In this document: piece after piece, positions 7,403 through 16,494 of the stretch
Layout: each line of letters begins with the position of its first letter
How positions within the stretch are numbered: the first letter of the stretch is position 1
Source of the DNA: Streptomyces cavernicola
GTDB taxonomy: Bacteria > Actinomycetota > Actinomycetes > Streptomycetales > Streptomycetaceae
DNA: 60,784 nt
NCBI RefSeq assembly: GCF_029968035.1
Contig: NZ_JASCIQ010000046.1
Coordinates: 1-60,784 of the forward strand
Direction of reading: 5' to 3'
The notes under the pieces: model-generated
Database searches by the model: none
What the model saw: the letters and a program-made list of their open reading frames with translations, nothing else
What the model was told of the DNA's origin: nothing
Position numbers and translations under genes: made by a program

Positions 7403-9163
7403 ATGCCCACTTCCACGAAACGCAGGTTCACCGCCGGTGCGGCGCTCGTCGTAGCCGCCCTGATGACCACCACGGCTTGCGGTGGCGGCGGCGGTGAAGA
7501 GGAGAGCGGCGAGGGCGCCGGCTACAACGCGGGCATCGGCAAGATCGCCAACAAGTCGAACAAGAAGGGCGGCACGCTCAAGTTCATCGCGAAGCAGCCC
7601 ATCGACTCGGCCGACCCGCAGCGCGCCTACTACGGCATGACCTGGGACTTCATGCGCTACTACACGCGCACCCTGGTCACGTACGACACCAAGCCCGGCG
7701 AGGCCTCCAACAACCTCGTCCCGGACCTCGCCGAGGCCAAGGCCGAGATCAGCGACGACGGCAAGACCTACACGTACAAGCTGCGTGAGGGTCTGACCTG
7801 GGAGGACGGCTCCAAGCTGACCTCCAAGGACATCAAGTACGGCATCGAGCGCATCTGGGCCACCGAGGTCATCACCGGTGGCCCCGCCTACCTGAAGCAG
7901 GTCCTCGACCCCAAGGGCGAGTACGAGGGCCCGTACAAGGACAAGTCGAAGGACAAGCTCGGCCTGAAGGCGATCGAGACGCCGGACGACCGGACGATCA
8001 TCTTCAAGCTCCCGAAGCCCAACAGCGACTTCGAGAACATGCTGGCCATGCCCTCCGGCTCCCCGGTGAAGCAGGAGAAGGACAGCAAGGCCAAGTACGC
8101 CAACGAGCCGTTCTCGTCCGGCCCTTACAAGTTCGAGTCGTACCGGCCCGGCAAGAGCCTCACCCTCGTCCGCAACAAGGCGTGGAAGAAGTCCTCGGAC
8201 CCGATCCGCCCCGCGCTGCCCGACAAGGTCACCGTCACCTTCTCCGCCAACAAGGAGGAGAACGACAAGAAGCTGATCGCGGGCGAGTACGACATCGACA
8301 TGAACGGCACCGGTATGACCCAGTCGGGCCGTATCACCGCCATGCAGGACCACCAGGGCAACGTCGACAACATGCAGACGGACTTCATCCGTTACGTGGC
8401 CCTGGTCACCAAGACGAAGCCGCTCGACAACGTCGACTGCCGCAAGGCCGTCTTCTACGGCACCGACTTCGCCGCCCTGCAGAAGACCCGCGGCGGCAAG
8501 CTCGCGGCCGGCGACATCGCCACCAACGTGCTGCCCAAGGCCATCCCCGGCGCCGACGACTACGACCCGTACGGCGTCCTGGAGCGCAAGGGCAAGCCGG
8601 ACGCGGCGAAGGCCAAGGAGTCGCTGAAGAAGTGCGGCAAGCCGAACGGCTTCTCCACCAAGATCACCGCGCGTACCGACAACCCCGGTGAGAAGGAAGC
8701 GGCCACGCAGCTGCAGCAGGACCTCGGCAAGGTCGGCATCAAGCTCGAGGTCGACACCATCCTCGGCTCCGAGTCCTCCTCCATCACCGGCTCGCCCGCC
8801 GTCACCAAGAAACGCGGCTACGGCCTCGTGATGAGCGGCTGGGGCCCGGACTTCCCGTCCGGCCAGGGCTTCGCGCAGCCGCTCTTCGACAGCCGCTTCA
8901 TCGCCGAGAACGGCAACTACAACGAGGCGCAGATCGAGGACAAGAAGATCGACAAGTACTTCGACGACGCCATCGGGGCCAAGTCGCCGGAGGACGCCGC
9001 CAAGATCTACACCGACCTGAACCACCGTGTGATGGACCTGGCCGTGTGGATGCCGTTCCTGCAGGAGAAGAACATCACCTGGCGCGGTTCGCGGGTGACC
9101 AACGTCTACTCCTCCGCCGCCTACAGCGGCCGCTACGACTACATCATGCTCGGCGTGAAGTAG
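7403..9163 (+). CDS. Oligopeptide ABC transporter substrate-binding lipoprotein (family 5)
   Basis: A solute-binding protein of extracellular family 5, about 586 residues, that captures peptides outside the membrane and delivers them to the two permeases. The N-terminus (MPTSTKRRFTAGAALVVAAL) is a lipoprotein signal with TTTAC at the lipobox, placing the lipidated cysteine near residue 26, followed by a glycine/glutamate linker. Family features include GGTLKF at the mature start and YTYKLREGLTWEDG. The frame opens at 7337, but ATG 7403 has GGAGG about 10 bases upstream and gives the proper signal peptide. Hairpins flank the gene on both sides, consistent with higher mRNA abundance than its neighbours. 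Confidence 0.95.
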   Translation: MPTSTKRRFTAGAALVVAALMTTTACGGGGGEEESGEGAGYNAGIGKIANKSNKKGGTLKFIAKQPIDSADPQRAYYGMTWDFMRYYTRTLVTYDTKPGEASNNLVPDLAEAKAEISDDGKTYTYKLREGLTWEDGSKLTSKDIKYGIERIWATEVITGGPAYLKQVLDPKGEYEGPYKDKSKDKLGLKAIETPDDRTIIFKLPKPNSDFENMLAMPSGSPVKQEKDSKAKYANEPFSSGPYKFESYRPGKSLTLVRNKAWKKSSDPIRPALPDKVTVTFSANKEENDKKLIAGEYDIDMNGTGMTQSGRITAMQDHQGNVDNMQTDFIRYVALVTKTKPLDNVDCRKAVFYGTDFAALQKTRGGKLAAGDIATNVLPKAIPGADDYDPYGVLERKGKPDAAKAKESLKKCGKPNGFSTKITARTDNPGEKEAATQLQQDLGKVGIKLEVDTILGSESSSITGSPAVTKKRGYGLVMSGWGPDFPSGQGFAQPLFDSRFIAENGNYNEAQIEDKKIDKYFDDAIGAKSPEDAAKIYTDLNHRVMDLAVWMPFLQEKNITWRGSRVTNVYSSAAYSGRYDYIMLGVK

Positions 9164-9221
9164 TAGTCAGCCCGTCCCTCTCGCCGAACCCCGCCAGTCC
9201 GAAGGGCAGGTGATGGCCCCG

Positions 9222-9264
9222 GTCGGCGGTCGGATCCCCGCAACCCGGAGATCCGGCCGCCGAC
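9222..9264 (+). promoter_or_regulatory. Strong intercistronic hairpin downstream of the binding-protein gene
   Basis: GTCGGCGGTCGGATC (9222-9236) pairs with GATCCGGCCGCCGAC (9250-9264), 15 pairs including one G-U, around a 13-base loop. There is no T-run. In peptide transporter operons such structures commonly protect the binding-protein mRNA and limit read-through; that role is inferred here. Confidence 0.7.
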
Positions 9265-9276
9265 GGGCCGCGCACA

Positions 9277-10278
9277 GTGCTTGCTTATCTCATCCGGCGC
9301 CTGGGCGCCGTCATCGTGATGGTGCTGGTCGTCCTCCTGACGACCTTCGTCATCTTCTACATGCTGCCCAAGTGGGCCGGCCAGGACCTCGCTGTGCTCT
9401 TCGCCGGCAAGAACTCCGGCGCCGAGCAACTGGAGGGCATCCGGCAGAAGTTGGGCCTCAGCGATCCGCTGCTCGTCCAGTTCGCCGAGTTCGTCAAGGG
9501 CATCCCCTTCGGCCGGGACTTCGGCAGCGGCAACAACGTCACCCACTGCCCGTCGCCCTGCCTCGGCTACTCCTTCCGTACGGAGGCGCCGGTCTGGGAG
9601 ACCATCAAGGACGCCCTGCCGGTGACGGCCGCCATGGCCGTCGGCGCCGCCGTCCTGTGGCTGCTCGGCGGTGTCGCCGTCGGTGTCGTCTCGGCCCTGA
9701 AGCGGGGCTCGATCTGGGACCGCTCCGCGATGGTCGTGGCGCTCTCCGGCGTCTCCATGCCGATCTTCTTCACCGGCATGATCGCGATGGGCATCTTCGT
9801 GCACAGCCTCGGCTGGCTGCACATCGACGACAGCCTCAGCTCCAACGACTCCATCGGCACCTGGGTGGAGACCCTGATCCTGCCGTGGATCGTGCTCGCC
9901 TTCCTGCAGGCGGCCATGTACGCACGCCTCACCCGCGCCACGATGCTGGAGGTGCTCGGCGAGGACTACATCCGTACCGCCCGCGCCAAGGGCGTCACGG
10001 AGCCGGTGGTCATCCGGCGGCACGCGCTGCGCTCCACCATGACGCCGATCCTCACCGTCTTCGGCCTGGACCTCGGCATCCTCATGGGCGGCGCGATCCT
10101 CACCGAGACGACCTTCAACCTGCCGGGCCTCGGCCGTGAGGCGGTCCAGGCGATCGACGGCAAGGACCTGCCGATGATCCTCGGCGTGACGCTGTGCATG
10201 TCACTCGCCATCGCCTTCGCCAACCTCATTGTGGACCTGATGTACGCCGTGATCGACCCGCGAGTGAGGCTCGGATGA
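9277..10278 (+). CDS. Oligopeptide/dipeptide ABC transporter permease (OppB/DppB type)
   Basis: The partner permease, 333 residues, with the typical N-terminus MLAYLIRRLGAVIVMVLVV forming the first helix from residue 7 or so. A large external segment follows (residues about 35-105), then five further helices. The EAA-like loop reads RTARAKGV, and the C-terminus ends in VDLMYAVIDPRVRLG, which is highly typical of OppB/DppB. The start is GTG with only a weak upstream purine stretch. Its TGA overlaps the ATG of the first ATPase gene (ATGA), implying translational coupling. Confidence 0.93.
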   Translation: MLAYLIRRLGAVIVMVLVVLLTTFVIFYMLPKWAGQDLAVLFAGKNSGAEQLEGIRQKLGLSDPLLVQFAEFVKGIPFGRDFGSGNNVTHCPSPCLGYSFRTEAPVWETIKDALPVTAAMAVGAAVLWLLGGVAVGVVSALKRGSIWDRSAMVVALSGVSMPIFFTGMIAMGIFVHSLGWLHIDDSLSSNDSIGTWVETLILPWIVLAFLQAAMYARLTRATMLEVLGEDYIRTARAKGVTEPVVIRRHALRSTMTPILTVFGLDLGILMGGAILTETTFNLPGLGREAVQAIDGKDLPMILGVTLCMSLAIAFANLIVDLMYAVIDPRVRLG

Positions 10279-11381
10279 GCGAGATGAGCGACCTGAAGAA
10301 GACCGGAGCCGCCGTCGGCGAGCCGGTCACCGACTCTCCCGCACCCTCCGCGTTCCTCGAAGTACGCGACCTGAAGGTGCACTTCCCGACCGACGACGGC
10401 CTGGTGAAGTCCGTCGACGGCCTCAGCTTCCAGCTGGAGAAGGGCCAGACCCTCGGCATCGTGGGCGAGTCCGGCTCCGGCAAGTCCGTCACCTCGCTCG
10501 GCATCATGGGCCTGCACACCGCCGGCCAGTACGGCAAGCGCAAGGCGCAGATCTCCGGCGAGATCTGGCTCGACGGGCAGGAGTTGCTCTCCGCCGACCC
10601 GGACGAGGTGCGCCGGCTGCGCGGCCGCGAGATGGCGATGATCTTCCAGGATCCGCTGTCGGCCCTGCACCCGTACTACACGATCGGCAAGCAGATCGTG
10701 GAGGCGTACCGGGTCCACCACGACGTGGACAAGAAGACCGCGCGCAAGCGGGCGATCGAGATGCTCGACCGTGTCGGCATCCCGCAGCCCGACAAGCGCG
10801 TGGACGCCTACCCGCACGAGTTCTCCGGCGGCATGCGGCAGCGCGCGATGATCGCGATGTCGCTCGTCAACAACCCCGAACTCCTCATCGCCGACGAGCC
10901 GACCACCGCGCTCGACGTGACGGTGCAAGCCCAGATCCTGGACCTGATCCGCGATCTGCAGAAGGAGTTCGGCTCGGCCGTCATCATCATCACCCACGAC
11001 CTCGGCGTCGTCGCCGAGCTCGCGGACAACATCCTGGTGATGTACGGCGGCCGCTGCGTCGAGCGCGGCTCCGCGGAGAAGGTCTTCTACGAGCCCCAAC
11101 ACCCGTACACCTGGGGCCTGTTGGGCTCGATGCCGCGTATCGACAAGGAGCAGACCGAGCGCCTGATCCCGGTCAAGGGCTCCCCGCCCTCGCTGATCAA
11201 CATCCCGTCCGGCTGCGCCTTCAACCCGCGCTGCCCGTACGCGGACCTGCCCAAGGACAACGTGACCCGCACGGTGCGCCCCGAGCTGGCCGAGAGCGAA
11301 GCCGGTCACTGGAGCGCCTGCCACCTCACGCCGGGGCAGCGGGAACGTATCTGGACCGAAGAGATTGCGCCCAAGCTGTGA
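10275..11381 (+). CDS. Oligopeptide ABC transporter ATP-binding protein (OppD/DppD type)
   Basis: One of two ATPases that energise the peptide importer, about 368 residues. Walker A is GESGSGKS, the ABC signature is FSGGMRQRAMIA, Walker B is LLIADEPTTALD, and the switch histidine is in ITHDLG. The C-terminal oligopeptide/dipeptide extension contains SGCAFNPRCPYAD, which in this family can hold an iron-sulfur cluster. The frame extends upstream to 10194 inside the permease gene, but the ATG at 10275 overlapping the permease stop is preferred. Its own stop overlaps the next ATPase start. Confidence 0.95.
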   Translation: MSEMSDLKKTGAAVGEPVTDSPAPSAFLEVRDLKVHFPTDDGLVKSVDGLSFQLEKGQTLGIVGESGSGKSVTSLGIMGLHTAGQYGKRKAQISGEIWLDGQELLSADPDEVRRLRGREMAMIFQDPLSALHPYYTIGKQIVEAYRVHHDVDKKTARKRAIEMLDRVGIPQPDKRVDAYPHEFSGGMRQRAMIAMSLVNNPELLIADEPTTALDVTVQAQILDLIRDLQKEFGSAVIIITHDLGVVAELADNILVMYGGRCVERGSAEKVFYEPQHPYTWGLLGSMPRIDKEQTERLIPVKGSPPSLINIPSGCAFNPRCPYADLPKDNVTRTVRPELAESEAGHWSACHLTPGQRERIWTEEIAPKL

Positions 11382-12667
11382 GCGAAGACCGAAGCGAAGC
11401 CCGTAGCGAAGACCGAAGCGAAGACCGTAGCGAAGCGCGCGGCGAGGACAGCGAACTCCGCGAGATGCGCGAGAACAACGAGGACCGCCCGGCCGCGCCC
11501 GCCGCCGAGTCCGCATCCGAGCCCGACGCCGGCACGGTGGCCCTCGACAAGGACGCCGCGCCGGGGGAGGTGCTGCTCAAGGTCACCGGCCTGCAGAAGC
11601 ACTTCCCGATCCGCAAGGGCGTGCTCCAGCGGCAGGTCGGCTCGGTCAAGGCCGTCGACGGCATCGACTTCGACGTCCGCTCGGGCGAAACCCTGGGCGT
11701 CGTCGGCGAGTCCGGCTGCGGCAAGTCCACGATGGGCCGCCTGATCACGCGGCTGCTCGAACCCACCGCGGGCACCGTCGAGTTCGAGGGCCGCGACATC
11801 ACGCACCTCGGGGTGCGCGGCATGCGTCCGATGCGCCGCGACGTCCAGATGATCTTCCAGGACCCGTACTCGTCGCTGAACCCCCGGCACACGGTCGGCG
11901 CGATCGTCTCGGCGCCCTTCAAGCTGCAGGGCGTGACCCCCGAGGGCGGCGTCAAGAAGGAGGTCCAGCGACTTCTGGAGGTCGTGGGCCTCAACCCCGA
12001 GCACTACAACCGCTATCCGCACGAATTCTCCGGCGGCCAGCGCCAACGCATCGGCATCGCAAGGGCGTTGGCCCTGAAGCCGAAGCTGGTCGTCGCCGAC
12101 GAGCCGGTCTCCGCCCTGGACGTCTCCATCCAGGCGCAGGTCGTCAACCTCCTCGACGACCTGCAGCAGGAGATGGGCCTCACGTACGTGATCATCGCCC
12201 ACGACCTGTCGGTCATCCGGCACGTCTCGGACCGGATCGCGGTGATGTACCTCGGCAAGATCGTCGAGCTGGCGGACCGCAAGTCGCTGTACGAGTCGCC
12301 GATGCACCCGTACACGAACGCGCTCCTTTCGGCCGTGCCGGTGCCGGACCCGCGCCGGCGGGCCGCGAAGAGCGAGCGCATCCTGCTCCGCGGGGACGTC
12401 CCGTCCCCGATCGCCCCGCCGAGCGGCTGCCGCTTCCACACGCGGTGCTGGAAGGCGACGGAGATCTGCAAGACGGCGGAGCCCCCGCTGATCCCCCTGG
12501 CCACGGGCCACCAGGTGGCCTGCCACCACCCGGAGAACGCCGAGGACCAGGCCCCGCAGGACACGGTCCTGCTGACCGCGGCGGTGGAGGCCGCGGAGGC
12601 GGCGGGCGTGGAGGTCCCGGAGACGGCGGTACCGGATGCGTCGAAGGCGGAGGCGACCGAGGCCTGA
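11378..12667 (+). CDS. Oligopeptide ABC transporter ATP-binding protein (OppF/DppF type)
   Basis: The second ATPase, 429 residues. Walker A is GESGCGKST, the signature is FSGGQRQRIGIARAL, Walker B is LVVADEPVSALD, and the C-terminal cysteine motif is SGCRFHTRCW. The GTG at 11378 overlaps the previous stop (GTGA). The first 55 or so residues are an acidic and arginine-rich low-complexity tail with repeated SEDRSEAR units, and the last 40 are Ala/Glu/Val rich; neither belongs to the ATPase fold. A start further inside the gene is possible, but the overlap favours this one. A composite intergenic repeat begins directly after the stop. Confidence 0.93.
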   Translation: MSEDRSEARSEDRSEDRSEARGEDSELREMRENNEDRPAAPAAESASEPDAGTVALDKDAAPGEVLLKVTGLQKHFPIRKGVLQRQVGSVKAVDGIDFDVRSGETLGVVGESGCGKSTMGRLITRLLEPTAGTVEFEGRDITHLGVRGMRPMRRDVQMIFQDPYSSLNPRHTVGAIVSAPFKLQGVTPEGGVKKEVQRLLEVVGLNPEHYNRYPHEFSGGQRQRIGIARALALKPKLVVADEPVSALDVSIQAQVVNLLDDLQQEMGLTYVIIAHDLSVIRHVSDRIAVMYLGKIVELADRKSLYESPMHPYTNALLSAVPVPDPRRRAAKSERILLRGDVPSPIAPPSGCRFHTRCWKATEICKTAEPPLIPLATGHQVACHHPENAEDQAPQDTVLLTAAVEAAEAAGVEVPETAVPDASKAEATEA

Positions 12668-12853
12668 CCCTTCCCCACCCCGCCCCTTCCCGAACTGGGG
12701 CCAGCCCACCAGGCCCCCGCTCCTCAAGCCCCGACAGGGGCGCGGGGAACTGCGCGACCAGCCACGACGGCGCGGCAGCCGAAAGACTGCCGGGGGTCCG
12801 GGGCGGAGCCCCGAAGCTGCCGCAGGCTTTGGGAAGGGGCGGGGAGGGGAGGC
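12668..12853. repeat. Composite intergenic element 2 (inverted-end family)
   Basis: CCCCGCCCCTTCCCGAA begins about 11 bases after the dppF-type stop, and GGGAAGGGGCGGGGAGGGG closes the element near 12832-12850. Inside are CTCCTCAAGC (12721), CCCCGACAGGGG with the GGGGAACTGCGCGA module (12734-12760), CAGCCACGACGGCGCGGCAG, and GGGGTCCGGGGCGGAGCCCC. It is one of the shortest complete members, about 185 bp. The 90 bases from here to the next gene hold its promoter region. Confidence 0.8.
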
Positions 12854-12944
12854 AAAGCGCGGAGCGCGATCGGGGTCCGGGGCGGAGCCCTGGGGGTGGG
12901 CCGGGGCGGCCCGCGCCTGAACGCGTTCGTACGGACCGTGCACA

Positions 12945-13622
12945 ATGCACCCCGTGATCCAGGACCTCTTCACACCTTCCGTCCAGCACAGCCTCGACCT
13001 GGTCGGAATCTTCGTGTTCGCCATCTCCGGCGCACTCCTCGCGGTGCGCAAGAACTTCGACGTGTTCGGCATCGCCGTACTCGCCGAGGTCACCGCGCTC
13101 GGCGGCGGCATCTTCCGGGACGTGATCATCGGCGCCGTGCCCCCGGCCGCCTTCACCGACCTCGGCTACTTCGTCACGCCCCTCTTCGCCGCGGCCCTGG
13201 TCTTCTTCCTGCACCCGGAGGTCGAGCGGATCAACCGCGCCGTCAACGTCTTCGACGCGGCCGGCCTGGGCCTGTTCTGCGTCGCGGGCACCGTGAAGGC
13301 GTACGAGTACGGGCTCGGCCTCACCGCCTCCGCCGCGCTCGGCCTGGCCACGGCCGTCGGCGGCGGCGTCCTGCGCGACGTGCTCGCCAACGAGGTGCCG
13401 TCGCTGCTGCGCTGGGACCGCGACCTGTACGCGGTGCCGGCCATGGTCGGCGCGGGCATCGTGGTCCTCTGCATCCGCTTCGAGGCGCTCAACACGTTCA
13501 CCAGCGCCCTCGCCGTCGTCACCGCGTTCGTGCTGCGGCTGCTCGCCATCGCCCGGCACTGGCGGGCCCCGCGCGCCTGGAACCGGCGATCCGCCGTCGA
13601 CGAAAAAGCTACCGCTCAGTAG
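12945..13622 (+). CDS. TRIC-type (UPF0126/YicG) membrane protein
   Basis: A 225-residue integral membrane protein of the bacterial trimeric intracellular cation channel family (UPF0126, sometimes labelled glycine transporter in domain databases). It has about seven helices and an internal duplication. The two repeats carry the paired motifs ALGGGIFRDVIIG and AVGGGVLRDVLAN, the glycine-rich kinks of TRIC channels. K+ conduction is known for some homologues; the substrate here is not shown. The ATG at 12945 follows a GTACGGACCGTGCACAATG promoter-like context, so the transcript may be nearly leaderless. It ends 23 bases before the thioesterase gene. Confidence 0.88.
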   Translation: MHPVIQDLFTPSVQHSLDLVGIFVFAISGALLAVRKNFDVFGIAVLAEVTALGGGIFRDVIIGAVPPAAFTDLGYFVTPLFAAALVFFLHPEVERINRAVNVFDAAGLGLFCVAGTVKAYEYGLGLTASAALGLATAVGGGVLRDVLANEVPSLLRWDRDLYAVPAMVGAGIVVLCIRFEALNTFTSALAVVTAFVLRLLAIARHWRAPRAWNRRSAVDEKATAQ

Positions 13623-13645
13623 TTACCTGTTGTACGGTGCCTGCC

Positions 13646-14506
13646 ATGACTACGGGCACGACAAGGGCCGCCACCATCGGCGACAGCGAGTTCGACCGCG
13701 ACACCGCAGTGGTGCGCCGGTCCGAGGGCGTCTACGACACCGAGCTCTCCGCGGGCTGGACGATCATCAACGCCGTCAACGGCGGCTATCTGCTCGCCGT
13801 CATCGGCCGCGCACTCGCCGACGCCCTGCCGCACTCCGACCCGTTCACCATCTCCGCGCACTACCTCACCGCCTCCCAGCCGGGCCCGGCCGTGATCCGC
13901 ACGGAGACGGTCCGCGCCGGCCGCACCCTCTCCTCCGGCCAGGCCTCCCTCTTCCAGTACGGCGATGACGGCGCCGAGGTCGAACGCATCCGCGTCATCG
14001 CCTCGTACGGGGACCTGGACGCGCTGCCCGACGACGTCCGCACCTCCGCCGAACCCCCGGCCATCCCGCCGGTCGACCAGTGCTTCGGCCCGCAGGACGC
14101 GCCCGACGACGCCCCCGTGCAGGGCAGCACCGCCATCGCCGAGCGGCTCTGGCTGAAACTGGACCCGGCCACCCTCGGCTGGGCGCTCGGCGCGCCTTCC
14201 GGCAAGGGCGAGATGCGCTCCTGGTTCGGCCTCGCCGACGGCCGCGACGCCGACCCGCTCTCCCTGCTCCTCGCCGTGGACGCGCTGCCGCCGACCGCCT
14301 TCGAGCTGGGCCTTTCCGGCTGGGTGCCGACCGTCGAGCTGACCGTGCACGTGCGCTGCCGCCCCGCGCCCGGCCCGCTGCGCGTCGCCATCGCCACCCG
14401 CAACCTCGCGGGCGGCTTCCTGGAGGAGGACGCCGAGGTCTGGGACAGCGCGGGCCGACTCGTCGCCCAGTCCCGCCAGTTGGCCAGGACGGTCCTCGCC
14501 CGCTGA
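13646..14506 (+). CDS. Thioesterase family (hotdog-fold) protein
   Basis: About 286 residues resembling two-domain acyl-CoA thioesterases of actinomycetes. The N-terminal hotdog half has WTIINAVNGGYLLAVIGRAL followed by FTISAHYLTASQPGPAVI; the C-terminal half contains LLLAVDALPPTAFELG and WVPTVELTVHVRCRP. Such proteins hydrolyse acyl-CoA thioesters in the cytoplasm; the chain length is not predictable. The open frame reaches back to 12896, but ATG 13646 (MTTGTTRAATIGDSEF) gives the family N-terminus. A TTGTAC...TACGGT pattern lies just before it, so local promotion is possible despite the short gap. Confidence 0.8.
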   Translation: MTTGTTRAATIGDSEFDRDTAVVRRSEGVYDTELSAGWTIINAVNGGYLLAVIGRALADALPHSDPFTISAHYLTASQPGPAVIRTETVRAGRTLSSGQASLFQYGDDGAEVERIRVIASYGDLDALPDDVRTSAEPPAIPPVDQCFGPQDAPDDAPVQGSTAIAERLWLKLDPATLGWALGAPSGKGEMRSWFGLADGRDADPLSLLLAVDALPPTAFELGLSGWVPTVELTVHVRCRPAPGPLRVAIATRNLAGGFLEEDAEVWDSAGRLVAQSRQLARTVLAR

Positions 14507-14539
14507 CCGGCTTCAGGGTCGTACGCGATCCTGGGTGCC

Positions 14540-15535
14540 GTGAAGTCCGAACGGCTGCTCTCCATCCTGCTGCTGCTCCAGACCCGCGGCCGCGTGCCCG
14601 CGCATGAGCTCGCCGAGCGCCTCGAAGTCTCCGTACGCACCATCTACCGGGACGTCGAGGCGCTCTCCGGCAGCGGCGTCCCGGTGTACGCGGAGCGCGG
14701 GCGGCACGGCGGCATCGCGCTGCTTCCCGGCTACCGCACGGATGTCACGGGGCTCACGGCCGACGAGTCGCGCGCGCTGTTCGTGCTCGCCGCCGAGGGC
14801 ACGCACGCCGCGCTCGGCCTGGACTCGGCGATCGGCTCGGCGCTGCGCAAGGTCATGGCCGCGCTGCCCGCCCCGCACCGGCCCGGCGCCGAGCTGGCGG
14901 CGCGGCGCATCCTCGTCGACCCGGTGCGCTGGCTCGGCGGACCGCAGCCGGCGGTCGACCTGGAGGCCCTGCAGGACGCGGTGTTCAGCGACCGCCGTAT
15001 CGACGTCCGCTACCGGCACAGCGGGCGGTCCGAGATGCGCGCCTACACCGTCGACCCGTACGGCCTCGTCTCCAAGGCCGGGATCTGGTACCTGGTCGCC
15101 GACCGGGACGGCGCCCCGCGGCTCCTGCGCGTCGACCGGATCGAGGCGGCCACGGTGACGGACGAACCGGTACGCAGACGGGCCGGCGTCGAACTCGCCC
15201 AGGTGTGGGAGGAGTTGAGGCGCCGGGTGGAGGACCGGGCGGGCGCGATCGTGGTGGAGGCGCGGGTGCGGCGACCGTGGCTCGACATGTTCGTCCGCAT
15301 GAACGGCGCATACATGACGGAGCCGCCCCGCCCTTCCGACTCCGACTCCGGCTCCGGCTCCGACTCCGGCTCTGACTGGGTCCCGGTCCGCCTGGCCTTC
15401 AACGACATCCGAGAGTCCCGCCAACTCCTCGCCTTCTCCGACCGAGCGGAGGTGCTCTCTCCGAGGGAGGTCAGGGAGGAGTTGCGGCGGGCGGCGAGGT
15501 CGATCGTCGCGCTGTACGCGGAGGGCCCCGACTGA
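14540..15535 (+). CDS. HTH/WYL-domain transcriptional regulator (YafY family)
   Basis: A 331-residue cytoplasmic regulator. Residues 1-60 form a winged helix (LLSILLLLQTRGRVPAHELA, then VSVRTIYRDVEALS) with the DeoR-like wing YAERGRHGGIALLPGY. The middle and C-terminus form the WYL ligand-sensing region (VDPYGLVSKAGIWYLVADRD). Near residue 265 is a Ser/Asp/Gly low-complexity stretch made of repeats of TCCGAC/TCCGGC codons at 15338-15376, which probably varies between strains. The start is GTG. An intergenic element begins immediately at the stop codon. No target can be assigned. Confidence 0.88.
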   Translation: MKSERLLSILLLLQTRGRVPAHELAERLEVSVRTIYRDVEALSGSGVPVYAERGRHGGIALLPGYRTDVTGLTADESRALFVLAAEGTHAALGLDSAIGSALRKVMAALPAPHRPGAELAARRILVDPVRWLGGPQPAVDLEALQDAVFSDRRIDVRYRHSGRSEMRAYTVDPYGLVSKAGIWYLVADRDGAPRLLRVDRIEAATVTDEPVRRRAGVELAQVWEELRRRVEDRAGAIVVEARVRRPWLDMFVRMNGAYMTEPPRPSDSDSGSGSDSGSDWVPVRLAFNDIRESRQLLAFSDRAEVLSPREVREELRRAARSIVALYAEGPD

Positions 15536-15850
15536 TCCCCACCCCGCCCCTTCCCGAAAGCCTGCGGCGCTCCGGGGGACTCCACCCCCGGACCCCCGCT
15601 CCTCAAACGCCGGAGGGGCTATTTTTGGGCGGCGATACGTGCCCCGATAGGGGCGCGGGGAACTGCGCGAGCAACCACGACGTCGGGAAAGCCGACCGAC
15701 GGCGGGGGTGTTGTTCAGGGGCGCGGGGAACTGCGCGATCAGCCACGGCGGTGGGAAAGCCGAAGAACGAGGGGGATCCTGGGGTGGAGCCCCGGAGTGG
15801 GGTCCGGGGCGGTAGCCCCGGGCAGGGGGACGGGGGCGCTGCCCCCGTAA
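15535..15850. repeat. Composite intergenic element 3 between convergent genes
   Basis: The left end CCCCACCCCGCCCCTTCCCG abuts the WYL stop at once. Inside are CTCCTCAAACGCCGGAGG (15600), CCCCGATAGGGG with GGGGAACTGCGCGA (15642-15670), and a second GGGGAACTGCGCGA module at 15722-15740. The usual right end is missing; instead the element ends in GGGGCGCTGCCCCC at about 15833-15848, just before the TetR stop at 15854. It fills the 318-base gap between two convergent genes. No coding content is seen. Confidence 0.75.
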
Positions 15851-15853
15851 CGC

Positions 15854-16489
15854 TCAGCTCTCGTTCAGCCAGTGCGCACTACCCACAGTAAGAAGCCGCA
15901 ACCGACGCCGAGCCGTGTGCCCCGCCCCCGCAAGCGCCGCAGGACCCTCCGCGTCCAGGAACTCCGAAGCCGTCATCACCATCAGGTCCACGTACATTCC
16001 CCCGAGCATCCGCAGATCCTCCCCGCTCCACCCCCGCGAGCCCTCATCCGCGGCCAGAGCGGAGGTCAACTCCTCCGCGAACCGGTCGAGTTGGGCCGCG
16101 ATGGCCTGGCGTACGGGCGCCACCCCGCCGTACCGCTCGCGAGCGAGGAAGCGGAAGTGGGCGGGCTGTTCCGCGACATGACGGGCGATCAGCTCCACGC
16201 TGCGGTCGATGCGCCGCTCGGTGTCCCCAGTCTCGGCCAGGACCGCGCCGATCACACCGTGCAGGCTTCCCAGCGTCTCCTCGACCAGGGCGACCCCGAG
16301 AGCCGGGATGTCGGCGAAGTGCCGGTAGAAGCCCGCGGGGGAGATCCCGGCCGCCCGCGCCACCTCGCGCAGGCCGAGGCTGCTGAGGCTCTGCTGCTCC
16401 AGCAGTTCCAGGCTCGCGGTGAGCAGGGCCTGGCGGGTCCTCAGTTTCTGTGCCTGGCGCGTGCCCGCGGCGTCCGGAGTGTGACTCAT
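15854..16489 (-). CDS. TetR family transcriptional regulator
   Basis: A regulator of about 211 residues. The N-terminal helix-turn-helix reads TRQALLTASLELLEQQSLSS, then GLREVARAAGISPAGFYRHF, the classic TetR recognition helix. The C-terminal ligand domain is diverse and its inducer is unknown. The frame is open well upstream, but ATG 16489 (MSHTPDAAGTRQ) is the natural start. It is divergent from a small membrane-protein operon, and two copies of a 15-base TCAGT(A/G)AACAA site lie in the shared region. Autoregulation and control of the small operon are therefore likely, as inferred from layout. Confidence 0.92.
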   Translation of the reverse strand: MSHTPDAAGTRQAQKLRTRQALLTASLELLEQQSLSSLGLREVARAAGISPAGFYRHFADIPALGVALVEETLGSLHGVIGAVLAETGDTERRIDRSVELIARHVAEQPAHFRFLARERYGGVAPVRQAIAAQLDRFAEELTSALAADEGSRGWSGEDLRMLGGMYVDLMVMTASEFLDAEGPAALAGAGHTARRRLRLLTVGSAHWLNES

Positions 16490-16494
16490 GGAAC

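Noticed and set aside
12724..12920. Small open frames within intergenic element 2
   Set aside because: They follow the repeat modules shared with other gaps, so they are translations of repeat DNA and not genes.
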